64,000 nt of DNA, from assembly GCA_964036315.1 (NCBI GenBank), contig OZ038517.1, positions 49,005,219-49,069,218 on the forward strand. Reading direction: 5' to 3'. This DNA is from Acanthosepion esculentum. Its lineage: Eukaryota > Mollusca > Cephalopoda > Sepiida > Sepiidae. Positions 53,058 through 63,356 of this stretch are shown piece by piece. Numbering within the stretch: position 1 is the first letter of the stretch; each line of letters begins with the position of its first letter. The notes below the pieces were generated by a model that saw only the letters and a list, made by a program, of their open reading frames with translations, did no database searches and was not told the origin of the DNA. The translations under genes and the position numbers were made by a program.

Positions 53058-53363
53058 TTTCAGTCATAATGTACCATGCGTGATACAGGCTGAGGCGATT
53101 ATGTATCTTTCGATACATGTTTCGTGAGGCAGATTTTTTCCCACAGTAGGTTGCCATTTCTTTCTGCAATATACCAGTTGCCATCTACGGCTATAGAACC
53201 CAGACTGTCCTGCTATTCACCCATAGCTAGTGGAGGGGAGAAGAAGAGGATTCATACCTTTCCCAAGGATATTAGCACGTTAGTGAATGTAATGGATTTG
53301 ACTGGAATTCGAACTCGGCTCTCCGATTCCTCAATCCGAGCTGCTATCCATTATTCCACCGTA
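53058..53363 (-). mobile_element. SINE-2 copy e, full
   Basis: Complete with A box (minus: GGTGGAATAATGGATAGC) and B box (GAGTTCGAATTCC) at the right end and the hairpin at about 53101-53120. Confidence 0.75.
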
Positions 53364-53463
53364 AAACCGAAGAAGGTAAACACCGCTGTATCTGTCTAAT
53401 CGCATAGTGTATAATGTGTGACATAAGGTCACTTTTACTGAGCGAGATTTGTGAGCATGAATG

Positions 53464-53688
53464 AGCATCTTTTTTTCCCGCAGTAGGTTGCCATTTCTTT
53501 TTGCGGTAGACCAGTTGCCATCCAAGGCTATAGAACCCAGTCTGTCATAACTGGGGGGAGAAGAAGAGGATTCATACCTTTCCCAAGGATATTAGCACGT
53601 AAGTGAATGTAATGGATTTGACTGGAATTTGAACTCGGTTCTCCGATTCCACAATCTGAGCCACTATCCATTACCACACCATGCCTCC
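53464..53688 (-). mobile_element. SINE-2 copy f, 3' truncated
   Basis: tRNA head at 53610-53685 and body. The terminal hairpin and adjacent part are missing. Confidence 0.7.
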
Positions 53689-53739
53689 TTATTTTATTTT
53701 GCTCCTTTATTTTACTAGGGTTCATAAATGTTCCACAGA

Positions 53740-54603
53740 ATTGTTAAATACAAGTTTATTTTCATTAAATTAGTTTTATTCCAAAATAAAGCATATACAG
53801 TTAATATTTCAAAAAACAATTCCTAAACTTCTGTATTAGTAAAAAATAAAATAAGCTTTCCTTTCATTGAATGGTTATGGGGGGGGGGTCAACCAAAAAG
53901 AATTAAGAGTAAAACTGACCCATGGGGGAATATGCCTGCTAGCCCTTCCAGCATATCAAAGTGCCTCCACTTGAGGTATGACCAGTAAAATGCTTTCAAA
54001 CTATGATCGCACGGAATCTTTTTTGCTTTTAATACTATCACCTTTGTACAAATGGACAGTCCGTTCCTTCCTGGATCCACAGGCCATTCGTCAAATTTAA
54101 TTTTCAAAGTTTAACCATTTTTCTGGGTTTTTCTCACCTTCAGACATTGCATGTGTGACTTTCATTCATGCCTTCGGTGAGTAGGAACCGAGCAAATTTT
54201 AACATCAGATTTGATGGTAGAAAATGCATGAGAAAAAAAAAAATTAAAAAAATATGCGACAGAAAACAAACAAAGGTTTTTTTGGGTCACCCAGTACTAA
54301 CTAGTTGTGTCTGAGAAGTAATTGAATTTCTGTTCTTTGTCTTTTTATAATCATGTCGATCCTGTACAAGGCTTGGGAGCCACTCCAAGTAGAGGGTAAC
54401 AGGGTAAGAAGCATAGTCTTACTTCAAAATATACATTTACTATTTCTATAATACAATTCCTAGAATTATCTGTTAGTAAAAAAAATAAAATAGTCTTTTT
54501 TTTTTTTCTCCATTGAATGGTTATGGAGTGGTTGAGCAAAGAAAAATAAAAAATTAAGGGTAGAATTGGTTCGTGACTTAAGAAAAAAGGTTGAGAACCA
54601 CTG
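53740..54603 (-). mobile_element. hAT-like element, reverse orientation
   Basis: Ends at 54603 with CAGTGGTTCTCAACC read on the minus strand. A block AATTCCTAGAATTATCTGTT with CCATTGAATGGTTATGG occurs twice (about 53818-53890 and 54450-54535), so it is internally duplicated. No transposase motif recognised. Confidence 0.45.
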
Positions 54604-54635
54604 GTATAGATCTATTCGTATTCCTCAAGCTATTG

Positions 54636-54712
54636 TCATAAAATGGCAAACCCTGTTGTTACTGGTCAGAATAGTTCTGACCAGTACGGTAGGGTTTGCC
54701 GTTTTGTGAGGA
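54636..54712. repeat. Imperfect hairpin
   Basis: ATGGCAAACCCT...ACTGGTCAGAA is followed by TTCTGACCAGT...AGGGTTTGCCGT. Arms of about 33 bp. Confidence 0.8.
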
Positions 54713-54917
54713 TGTAGATGTGGATCTGTGCCTTTGTCAAGGGCATTTGTGTGAAAGTGAATGCAACAAACTAGAAAAATAACTGAAAACACAAGCAGAG
54801 AACCGAGTGTCATGTCCATTGATGTCTAAAGATCTTGAACTCCAGTGTAGCAATTGTTTGAACACTGTGGGTATGAAACGCTGAAATTGATGGATTCTCT
54901 TGGTTTAACTTTAAATC

Positions 54918-55328
54918 TTTCTTCTTCTTTTATCTGCCCTGTCCATTCAGGACGTAGGCGATCATGGACCTCCACATCTTCCTGTCCCTTGTAGATCTTA
55001 ATATATTTTGTTATATTTTTATTACTCCCAAACCCTGTTCTACAACGCCATTTACACAAGCCCATCAAGTATGTCACGTGCTACTTTCCTCTGTCCATCT
55101 TTCTCTCAACCTGTCCTGTGAGTATCAGATTTTCCAAGCACTCCTTCCTCATTACGTGCCCCCAGAAATTTCGACTGCCTCTTCCTGATGTTAAGTATAA
55201 GTTTATTTATGTTTCCATTATCTCTAATTCTTTGTCATTGCTCACATGTTTAGTCCATGGTATCCCCAGCATCCTTCTGTAGAACTACATTTCTGTTGTT
55301 TCAAATCTCTTCTTCACCTGTGAGGAGA
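54918..55328 (-). pseudogene. LINE-A C-terminal and 3' end
   Basis: On the minus strand, from CAGGTGAAGAAGAGATTTGA (QMKKRLE region) through TCTACAGAAGGATGCTGGGG, ATGAGGAAGGAGTGCTTGGA and TGGGCTTGTGTAAATGGC to GGTCCATGATCGCCTACGTC. It is the most complete 3' portion of LINE-A here but carries stops. Confidence 0.7.
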
Positions 55329-55369
55329 CAAGACCAGAAAATGTGTGAAAACGTTCAGTACAGTAGCTG

Positions 55370-56079
55370 TGTCGCAGTTAGCTCCTCCTCAGTTCTTTAA
55401 TCCTTCAACAGGGGTCTCTCTCCCCTGGCTATAAATACTGGCTGACCCTTCTCTCTCTCTCTCTCTTTTCCGACTCAGGCCTTGGGCCGCCACCTCGCGT
55501 GGAGATGAGGTAAAATCTCTCTCTTTTTCCACTTAGGCCAATATGTGACCTCTCAGATACAGCGTTTCCCAAATTCTGTGAATGCACTAAGAACAATACA
55601 CATACGTACGAACACTTACAACACACACACATAATTTCTCCATACAAACTCTACGTAACAGTCCATGTCTTTGTTTAACTTGTTTTGTTATTAATATATA
55701 TTTGTTTACCCATGTATATCGGTCTTGTTTGTTTTCTTTGTCTTCATTGGACTTAATAAAAGTCCGACATTCTCATGTAGCTGGACCGGCTAGCAGGAAA
55801 TTTTAACCTTTTCTGATATCTCTTCACATCTTCACCCCCACGGTCCGCTACAAGGTTGACATCTTCTGCGATTTCAGTGGAAAACTCTTTAGAACACTGA
55901 GAATGAGAGAAATGTCATTGAAGTTGTGCTTTGAACAACGATAGCTATCTCGCGTGGAGATGAGGTAAAATCTCTCTTTTTCGACTTAGTCCGACATTCT
56001 CGTGTAGCTGGACCCGCCAGCAGGAAATTTTAACATTTTCTGATATCTCTTCACATCTTCACCCCCACGGTCCGCTACA
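55370..56079 (-). mobile_element. L2-family LTR pair remnant, GCTG duplication
   Basis: A full LTR (55370-55852, minus) begins TGTAGCGGACC and ends CTAACTGCGACA when read on the minus strand. Some 95 bp later a second, internally deleted LTR (about 55948-56079) ends with the same TGTAGCGG terminus. GCTG flanks the whole unit at 55366-55369 and 56080-56083, so the two LTRs belong to one insertion whose interior was almost entirely lost. Confidence 0.75.
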
Positions 56080-56550
56080 GCTGTAATAAAAGGGTGAAGA
56101 TGTTTCTCTGCTCCCAGATTTCTTGGCATGCAATGGCTTCTGTAGACCGAGACAGGCTACCACATGGGGATGGCAAATAGCTGACCAACCTTTTTCTCTA
56201 TCTCAAAATAAAGCAAAGAAAAGAAACCTAAGAAAATCACTGTTCATTCGTTCTTTGATGCAGCATTGGGGGTCTCAAGGATTGCTGATAGACGACAAGA
56301 AACCAGAGATGAGATGCAGTGCAACATGACTCTATGGGTTAAATAGCAAATAGTCTGACCTCGCTAGTTTTGGATAGTATTCAGTCAAGAATAACTACAC
56401 TGAATTGAAAATACTGTAGAAGGCACCGGGAAACCACTTCACCATCTCTCCCTAAAAGACACAGGCAATAAAGAAATGGAATGTGGGGAAGTGACGCATA
56501 ATGAAGACAGCTTAAGAGTATGGTATTCTGAGAGGTACAAATACGGAAGT
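56080..56550. other. No gene seen
   Basis: Unique-looking; an open frame at 56123-56329 has no recognised domain. Confidence 0.4.
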
Positions 56551-56554
56551 GCAC

Positions 56555-59540
56555 TAAGGTGTGAGAGAGAGAGAGAGAGAGAAAAGAGGAAAGAGAAGGT
56601 TAGTCAAATGATGAGAGAGAAACAGTGAGAATGCAATGGAAAAGAGTGAGAGAAATAGAGAGGGTAAGTGTGATATAATGAAAAAGAATAAAGAAAAAAT
56701 GAAGTTGAAGGATAATAAAAGGCAAGGAACAGTGAAGAATGAAATAGAACAAGTTTGAAGAATAAGAAAGAAAGAACAAGGTGGAAGGAAGGAAGAGAGA
56801 AGAAGGTGGAAGGAAGGAAGTGAAAGGAAGAAAGGAAGGAAGTGGAAGGAAGAAAGAAGGAAGGAAGAAAGAAGAAAGGAAGTGAAAGGAAGGAAGGAAG
56901 GAAGTGAAAGGAAGGAAGGAAGAAAGAAGGAAGGAAGGAAGAAAGAAGAAAGGAAGTGAAAGGAAGGAAGAAAGAAGAAAGGAAGTGAAAGGAAGGAAGA
57001 AAGAAGAAAGGAAGTGAAAGGAAGGAAGGAAGGAAGGAGAAAGGAAGTGAAAGGAAGGAAGGAAGGAAGGAAGGAGAAAGGAAGTGAAAGGAAGGAAGGA
57101 AGGAAGTGAAAGGAAGGAAGGAAGTGAAAGGAAGGAAGGAAGGAAGAAAGAAGGAAGAAAGAAGGAAGGAAGTGAAAGGAAGGAAGGAAGGAAGAAAGAA
57201 GAAAGGAAGTGAAAGGAAGGAAGGAAGAAAGAAGAAAGGAAGTGGAAGGAAGGAAGTGAAAGGAAGGAAGGAAGAAAGAAGGAAGGAAGGAAGGAAGAAA
57301 GAAGAAAGGAAGTGAAAGGAAGGAAGTGAAAGGAAGGAAGGAAGAAAGAAGAAAGGAAGTGAAAGGAGGGAAGGAAGGAAGTGAAAGGAAGGAAGGAAGT
57401 GAAAGGAAGGAAGGAAGAAAGAAAGAAGAAAGGAAGTGGAAGGAAGGAAGGAAGTGAAAGGAAGGAAGGAAGGAAGAAAGAAGAAAGGAAGTGAATGGAA
57501 GGAAGGAAGTGGAAGGAAGGAAGAAAGAAGGAAGGAAGGAAGGAAGAAAGAAGAAAGGAAGTGAAAGGAAGGAAGGAAGAAAGAAGAAAGGAAGTGAAAG
57601 GAAGGAAGGAAGGAAGTGAAAGGAAGGAAGTGAAAGGAAGGAAGGAAGTGAAAGGAAGGAAGGAAGTGAAAGGAAGGAAGAAAGAAGAAAGGAAGTGAAA
57701 GGAAGGAAGGAAGGAAGAAAGAAGAAAGGAAGTGAAAGGAAGGAAGGAAGGAAGTGAAAGGAAGGAAGGAAGTGAAAGGAAGGAAGGAAGTGAAAGGAAG
57801 GAAGGAAGTGAAAGGAAGGAAGAAAGAAAGAAGAAAGGAAGTGAAAGGAAGGAAGTGAAAGGAAGGAAGGAAGGAAGTGAAAAGAAGTGAAAGGAAGGGA
57901 GGAAGAAGATAGAAGGAAGAGAGAAGGAAGGAAGGGAATAAGAAGGTGAAAGGAAGGCAGAGAGAAGAAGTTGGAAGGAAAACAGAAAGAAGGTGGAAGG
58001 AAGAAAGAGAAGAAGGTAGAAAAAAGAAGGAAGAGAGAAGAAGGTGGAAGGAAGGAAGGAAGGAATAAGCACAGTGGAAGGAATGATGGAAGAACATGGT
58101 CAAAGTGTAAGAAAGAACAAATGAGAAAGCATAAAAGAAAAGTCATAAAGAAAAATACAAAGCACAAAAAGGTTATATTGAAAAAGAAAGGATGGCCAGC
58201 AAATAAAGTAGAGGTAAAGAAAGACTAAGAAAGAAATAATAGGGCAAGAAAGAAAGAAAGGGCAATATTAAGAAAGAAAGAAGGAAAGAAAGAAGGAAAG
58301 AAATAAAAACAAAAGAATACTAATAGAGAGAAAGGGGGACTATATCAAGAAAGAACAAAATAAAGAGAAAGAAAAACAAAGAAAAGTAACAGAGAAAGAC
58401 AGAAATAGGTTACATTCAGAAAGAAAGAAAGAAAGACAAATAAGGGAGACTGGGAAATAGATGAGAGAGAGAAAGAAAGAAAAGGTTATATTAACGCAGA
58501 AGGAAAGAGAAAGGAAAACCAGGAATTAAATTAGAGAAAATGAAAGAAGTGAAGGATAAAGGAAAAAAAAATGGGTAAATTAACAAGAAAATGAAAGAAA
58601 AAATAAGTGAGAAATAAAGAAAAAGATACATTAAAAAAGAACGAAATTCAGAAGGAAAACTGAGAAAATGAAGAAAAAAGAAGGAATTGAAAAAGTGGGA
58701 AAAGAAAACAAGCAACAAAAGAAGGAAAGTAATGAACGAGAATGAAAACAATAGAAAAAAAAGAAGAGCTGAACGAAAGAAAAATCAAGAAAGGAAAAAA
58801 AACTAAAAGCAGGAAAAGGATAGAAAAAGAAAAAGAAAATGGTTTTAAAGAGGAAAGAATAATAAAAGAAGAAAAAGGATGATGAAAGATAGACAAGAAT
58901 TTAGAGGAAACAGAATAAAGACAAGAACAAAATATTAAAAAATGAAAGAAAGCACAAGAATATTTAAGAAGGAATGAGAAAAGTTCGAGAAAAATGAAAG
59001 AGAAAAAAGAAATCAAGATCTAACACAATATATCATAAAGAATAAGAAAGCAGTTGAAGAAAAAAAGAAAAAGAGTAAAGAAATGAGAATAGAGAATAAT
59101 AAAAGACTGAGAAGAAATAAGAATAAAAAATGTTAGCTGTGCAAGAATATATAAGGAATGAGCAAAGCAGGAGAAGGAAAATGAAGAAAAAAGAAATAAG
59201 AATAAAGAATGAAAGCAAAACAAAAATATTAAAGGAGTAAGAAGACAGAGGAAGGAAAGTGAAAAACAGTAAAAGGAATAAGATTAAAGAATGAAATTAA
59301 GACAAGAATATCTAAGAAGGAATGAGAAAAGAGAAGAATGTAAAACAAGATTAAAGAATGAAATTAATAATATCTTAGAAGGAATGAGACAACAGAAGAA
59401 TGTAAAACAAGATTAAAGAATGAAATTAAATAATATCTAAGAAGGAATGAGAAAACAGAAGAATGTAAAACAAGATTAAAGAATGAAATTAAGACAAGAA
59501 TATATACGAAGGAATGAGGAAGCAGGGTGAGAAAGATGGA
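56555..59540. repeat. Polypurine tract with (GGAA)n minisatellite
   Basis: GA-only or nearly so for about 3 kb. 56800-57900 is an irregular mix of GGAAGGAAGGAAG, AAAGAAGAAAGGAAG and GTGAAA modules. Outside that the repeats are looser AAGAAAG and AATGAAAG stretches, with 59280-59510 holding three copies of a GATTAAAGAATGAAATTAA block. Minus-strand frames near 500 codons in all three phases are artefacts. Confidence 0.95.
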
Positions 59541-60120
59541 AGAAAGAAAAAATTTATTTTGCAGAAATAAGTTTTAGTGAACAGGAAGTCAAGCCAAATA
59601 AAGGAAGAGAAAAAAAAGATGACAGATTAAAAAATGAGGAAAGTAAATGTTTTAAAATTTTTCAAAATAAGAAAAAAGAGATGATGAAAATTAGGAATGA
59701 CATAAAAATGGGAACAAGTCCTTGTAAGAAGGAAAGAGGAAGAACAGTAGGAAAATTTGCTGAAGAAAGGAAGACATCTTTGTTCTTTATTTTCTTCCCT
59801 GAAAACTGTTAATAAAAAAACAAAAAACAAGAAATAAATGGAAAGATGTCCTGCAACTTTTTCATTGTAATTTTTTCCCCTTTTCTTGCTCAGAAAAAAA
59901 AAAGAAAAAAAAAAAATTTCACACTTGATTTTGACTTTTCAATCAATAAATGCATCACATTTTTTTTTATCAAGGAATCAATCGTATATAGCAGCAGTAG
60001 CAGCATTACCATCACTGCTACTGCCACTATCATTGCAATGGTTTCTCCAGAATAAATGTTAGTTTTGAAAAACCGTTATTTTTGTTTTGAGTCATGTAAT
60101 CCATCTGCACACGTGTTGGG
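59541..60120. other. No gene seen
   Basis: A-rich continuation of the polypurine region, then AT-rich sequence with a short GCAGCAGTAGCAGC patch. Confidence 0.4.
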
Positions 60121-60124
60121 CAAG

Positions 60125-60655
60125 TGAAAGGGGCCTTTCTAAAGCTAAGCAACGTGCTGGGAAACTGTAAGATTTTATTAGAAATAAAGAAAAGAGACCT
60201 GGATTGCTATATGGTATTCATCCACTTACATGGCAGTGAATGTTTCACAATTTCCATTAGGATGAGGAAAAAAAAAAAAAAACAAGAGGCAGCAGAAATG
60301 TGGTTCTACAGAAGGATACTGAGAATTTAATGGACAGAGTAAGTAAGCAGCCAGGAATTCTTAAAGAAAATGGCAAGAGAAAGAACACTTACACTCAGAA
60401 TCAAGAAAAGATGAATAGAAAACTGGAGGCAACAGAAGTATGGTTCTACAGAAGGATGTTGAGAATTACATGGACGGCGCAAGTAAGCAACAAGGAAGTC
60501 TTTAAGACAATGGCAACAGAAGCAACACTTACACTCAAAATCCGGAAAAGACAACTGAAATTCCTTGAACACATAATGAGGAAAGAGAGCTTGGCAAATT
60601 TAACACTCACAGAGCCTTTTGAGGGCAGTAGAGATGGGGGAAAGCAGTAAACCAC
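60125..60655 (+). pseudogene. LINE-A C-terminal fragment with internal duplication
   Basis: Begins near TTAGAAATAAAGAAAAGAGA (ETKKRVL region), then CATGGCAGTGAATG. TGTGGTTCTACAGAAGGATA and ATGGTTCTACAGAAGGATGT then occur 140 bp apart, so the WFYRRMLRI part is duplicated. It ends LEHIMRKESLANLTLTEPFE in one frame, then stops. Confidence 0.7.
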
Positions 60656-60734
60656 CTACCTTTTTTTCCCCATTTCCCATTTTGGCCTTGTGCCACATTT
60701 TTTATTAAATTACGAATAAATATCGCTCTTCGCT

Positions 60735-60965
60735 ATGGTACCTAGACTTTATAAATTTAAACGCAGTACTTGATTGGCAAAAAGATCTCGTCAATTTAGT
60801 GTAGAATTGTCGAGCTATAACCCTAAGGTCTTTGCTAACAGATTCTTTGTTCACACTTCTTGCTTATGGAACTCTCTTCCAGCTCCATGCTTTCCAGTCA
60901 ACTTTAATCTTCAAAAATTTAAATGCAATGCCAATCATTATCTACTGCGTTACTGATTACTCTTC
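60735..60965 (+). pseudogene. LINE-B C-terminal tail
   Basis: The frame from about 60774 reads RSRQFSVELSSYNPKVFANR, then FFVHTSCLWNSLPAPCFPVN and FNLQKFKCNANHYLL. This is the end of the jockey-like ORF2 seen in the reverse copy at 26430-26560. The SINE-1 copy inserted right after it. Confidence 0.65.
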
Positions 60966-61280
60966 AGAGTCTGTCTATATTTCTCAAGGACACATGGCAC
61001 AGTGGATAAAGGCGTTGGTTAGATCCAGTGACAGACCCAAAGAGTGTGAGTTCAATACCCGGTTCAGGCAGTGGAGAACTTTCAGAGGGAAAATTAGCAG
61101 GAGATAACTGATAACTGACATCCATCAAACATGGCTCGTGGAACTAGAACAGTCTACCCCAGTGATCGAAATAAAGGGTTCGGTTTCGAAATTCCAACCA
61201 CCTGAAGAAGGCCGGAGCGTACAACGGCCGAAACGTTGTGACAAATATGAGGATGAGGACAATAGTCCGACTAATGTAAA
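60966..61280 (+). mobile_element. SINE-1 copy with 15-bp target duplication
   Basis: TACTGATTACTCTTC occurs at 60951-60965 and 61281-61295. The 315-bp insert starts AGAGTCTGTCTATATTTC and has A box GGCACAGTGGATAAAGGC and B box GAGTTCAATACCC. It contains ACTAGAACAGTCTACCCCAG and a hammerhead-core-like CTGAAGA...GAAACG, and ends GACTAATGTAAA. This is the reference copy for the family and probably one of the youngest. Confidence 0.9.
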
Positions 61281-61295
61281 TACTGATTACTCTTC

Positions 61296-62347
61296 TACTA
61301 TTCTCACTCTTTAATAAAGTTTGTTTTCTAATTATTTCATAATTAGTAACCCCTCGTGTTTTAATAGCTTGGGTGAATTTGATTAAAATATATATAAAAT
61401 GATAATTATATTATTATATTAGCCTTGGAGCAGGTAGGATGGAGATGAACGTGTTTTAGTGAACTCAGCCATTTTCAATCTGCTTGTCTGAATCGTCTTC
61501 AAGAAGCAAGAGCAAGATCTAAAAGGTCAGCCAATCTAACAGCGATCTCATCCAACAATCCTCACTCTTCCTCCATATGTGACCTCCTTTGTAAATCACT
61601 AGCAGGTCTTAAGTGCCACTTCAGATTATCGCACAAAATTTCATAACTGAACCAATTAAGCTGTCAGATCCTCGTACGTCAAAACCGAAGGGAGAGTCCA
61701 TTATTATTATTATTATATATAAGGACAATATTAGTGATCAGTATGGATGTTTCCAAAAGGATATAAATCCAGGGAGAGCTCTATGTCAGAGACGGAGCAA
61801 TAATTATTATTATAAAAACATGGACACTTAAAATTTCATGAGGTTATATTTATTTTGTTAGGGTCGAAAAAAAGGTCCCAATCCATCAGACCTTCAGATC
61901 TAAAAGTAAACAGAAAATATTTCTCCCGTTTCAAATAACAAAATTTATGTAAAAGTGTATACGTGGAAGTGAGGGAAAAGGTAGAAAGAAAGATGCATTT
62001 GTAAGGTAGAGAGAAAGTTGGAAAGTAAGACAGGAAAAACATATGTGTAAGATTGTGGAATGGAAGATGATGAAATCATTCAGAAAGAGGAGGTAATAAA
62101 GAAAATTTTTTTAAATATTGAGTTTGAGAAAAATAGAAGCTATTTTCAGATGAATAAACCGACTTTTGACTTGTTGACCTAATTTTAAGAAACAAACTAC
62201 AGAAAACATGGTTACATCAATTGTGACAGTTAACGAGACATGAAAGTGGGGAAAAGAATGAGAAAAAGAAAAGAACAAAGAAAGGAAAAAAAGGGGGGAA
62301 TCTATGAAAGATGGTTAATACAATGGCCAACTATTTAAGTGTAACGT
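61296..62347. other. No gene seen
   Basis: AT-rich; two short ATTATTATTATTAT patches (about 61700 and 61800). A stretch near 61560-61810 duplicates AGGTCTTAAGTG-like and AGGGAGAG-like words loosely but no element is identified. Confidence 0.35.
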
Positions 62348-62578
62348 CACTCGACATCTCCAGTTGCCTTGATCTATCCACTTCCCTTCTCCACATCCTT
62401 TCACCTTTCATTCCTATCTGCTCTCGCTCCAAATCTTCTGTAACCCGCTTGCCTTGATCGATCCACTATCTTTCTCCACATCCTCTCCTTTACCACTCCT
62501 ATCTGCTCTTCCTCCAAACCTTCTGTAACCCCTTGCGTGCTAGTGGCTTCCAGCCTTGCTTGGGGTGATAAGCTTAAA
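62348..62578 (-). repeat. 84-bp unit array, short inverted copy
   Basis: On the minus strand: an AAGCTTATCACCCCAAGCAA start, two diverged 84-bp units, then GGCAACTGGAGATGTCG. Same start and end as the large plus-strand array at 63357-64000. Confidence 0.85.
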
Positions 62579-62802
62579 AAAATAAAATAAATTTGTGTAA
62601 TCAAAATAATATTCTATCTGGCCTATAATTATGACACTGATGTATTCATTAAAAAGAAAAAGGGACTTTAATATTAAAGGTAATATGTAGTCAAGAATTT
62701 TCTGAAAAATCATGTAATTTTTGGGGAAATACTTCCGATTTAACATAAAAATATAATCCAGTTAAAATAAAAATATATGTTTTTTTTTCGTTTTTTTTAA
62801 GA

Positions 62803-63000
62803 ATGACTTCATGTGAAGGGATCATAAAGGAAATAAAAAATTACGCACAGAATATATGTAAACAAATTACGGAGATCGATTGCGTATATGAAGAAAGATT
62901 ATGCCGAATTAAGGTGTCGAATAAAGATAAAATAACTTTATTATTTTTAAATTCTTATAACTTTTACGTACATAAGACGCTGACAGTAAAAGGCTTCTAG
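62803..63000 (+). CDS. Candidate small ORF or terminal exon, unknown
   Basis: A 65-codon frame from ATG to TAG, MTSCEGIIKEIKNYAQNICK at its start. A 30-nt pyrimidine-rich run ending in AAG lies directly upstream, resembling a 3' splice site. Composition is non-repetitive, with spaced Cys residues (4, 19, 27 and 34). I do not recognise the protein. It lies between the two inverted 84-bp arrays and just before a LINE-A fragment, so it may be part of a larger element. Confidence 0.3.
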   Translation: MTSCEGIIKEIKNYAQNICKQITEIDCVYEERLCRIKVSNKDKITLLFLNSYNFYVHKTLTVKGF

Positions 63001-63034
63001 GCTAGTTTAGAAGAAAATTTCTTGGTTTTTCGAG

Positions 63035-63240
63035 AGAAAAAAAAGAGGGCTTGGAGAATTCGATACCCAGGAGACAGCGGGTAATCTTTTCAACGAGCTT
63101 GTGTTCATGGACGGAAGAAAACAGGAACTTGGCGGGATAGCAAGAGAGCAAACATTGCTTACAGCTACAAAAGGCTAGGAAGTTGTGGAGAGTCATGATT
63201 GCCGACATCGCCATGTGTCAAAGAACATCACAGAAAATGA
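63035..63240 (+). pseudogene. LINE-A 3' end fragment
   Basis: GAGGGCTTGGAGAATTCGAT, CGAGCTTGTGTTCATGGACG, CTACAAAAGGCTAGGAAGTT and GAGAGTCATGATTGCCGACA follow LINE-A 3' order. Stops in all frames. Confidence 0.6.
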
Positions 63241-63356
63241 CAGTACAGGTATTCGGCCAGCGCAATGAATACGAGCGTGGAAAGCTGAACCGGCGAGCCG
63301 ATTTCAAATTCCAGACTAATAATAAAATTCAAGATAATATTACTACTTTTTTTTTT

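Noticed and set aside
56554..58167. Three overlapping minus-strand frames of about 490-540 codons
   Set aside because: Same artefact on the pyrimidine strand of a (GGAA)n minisatellite.
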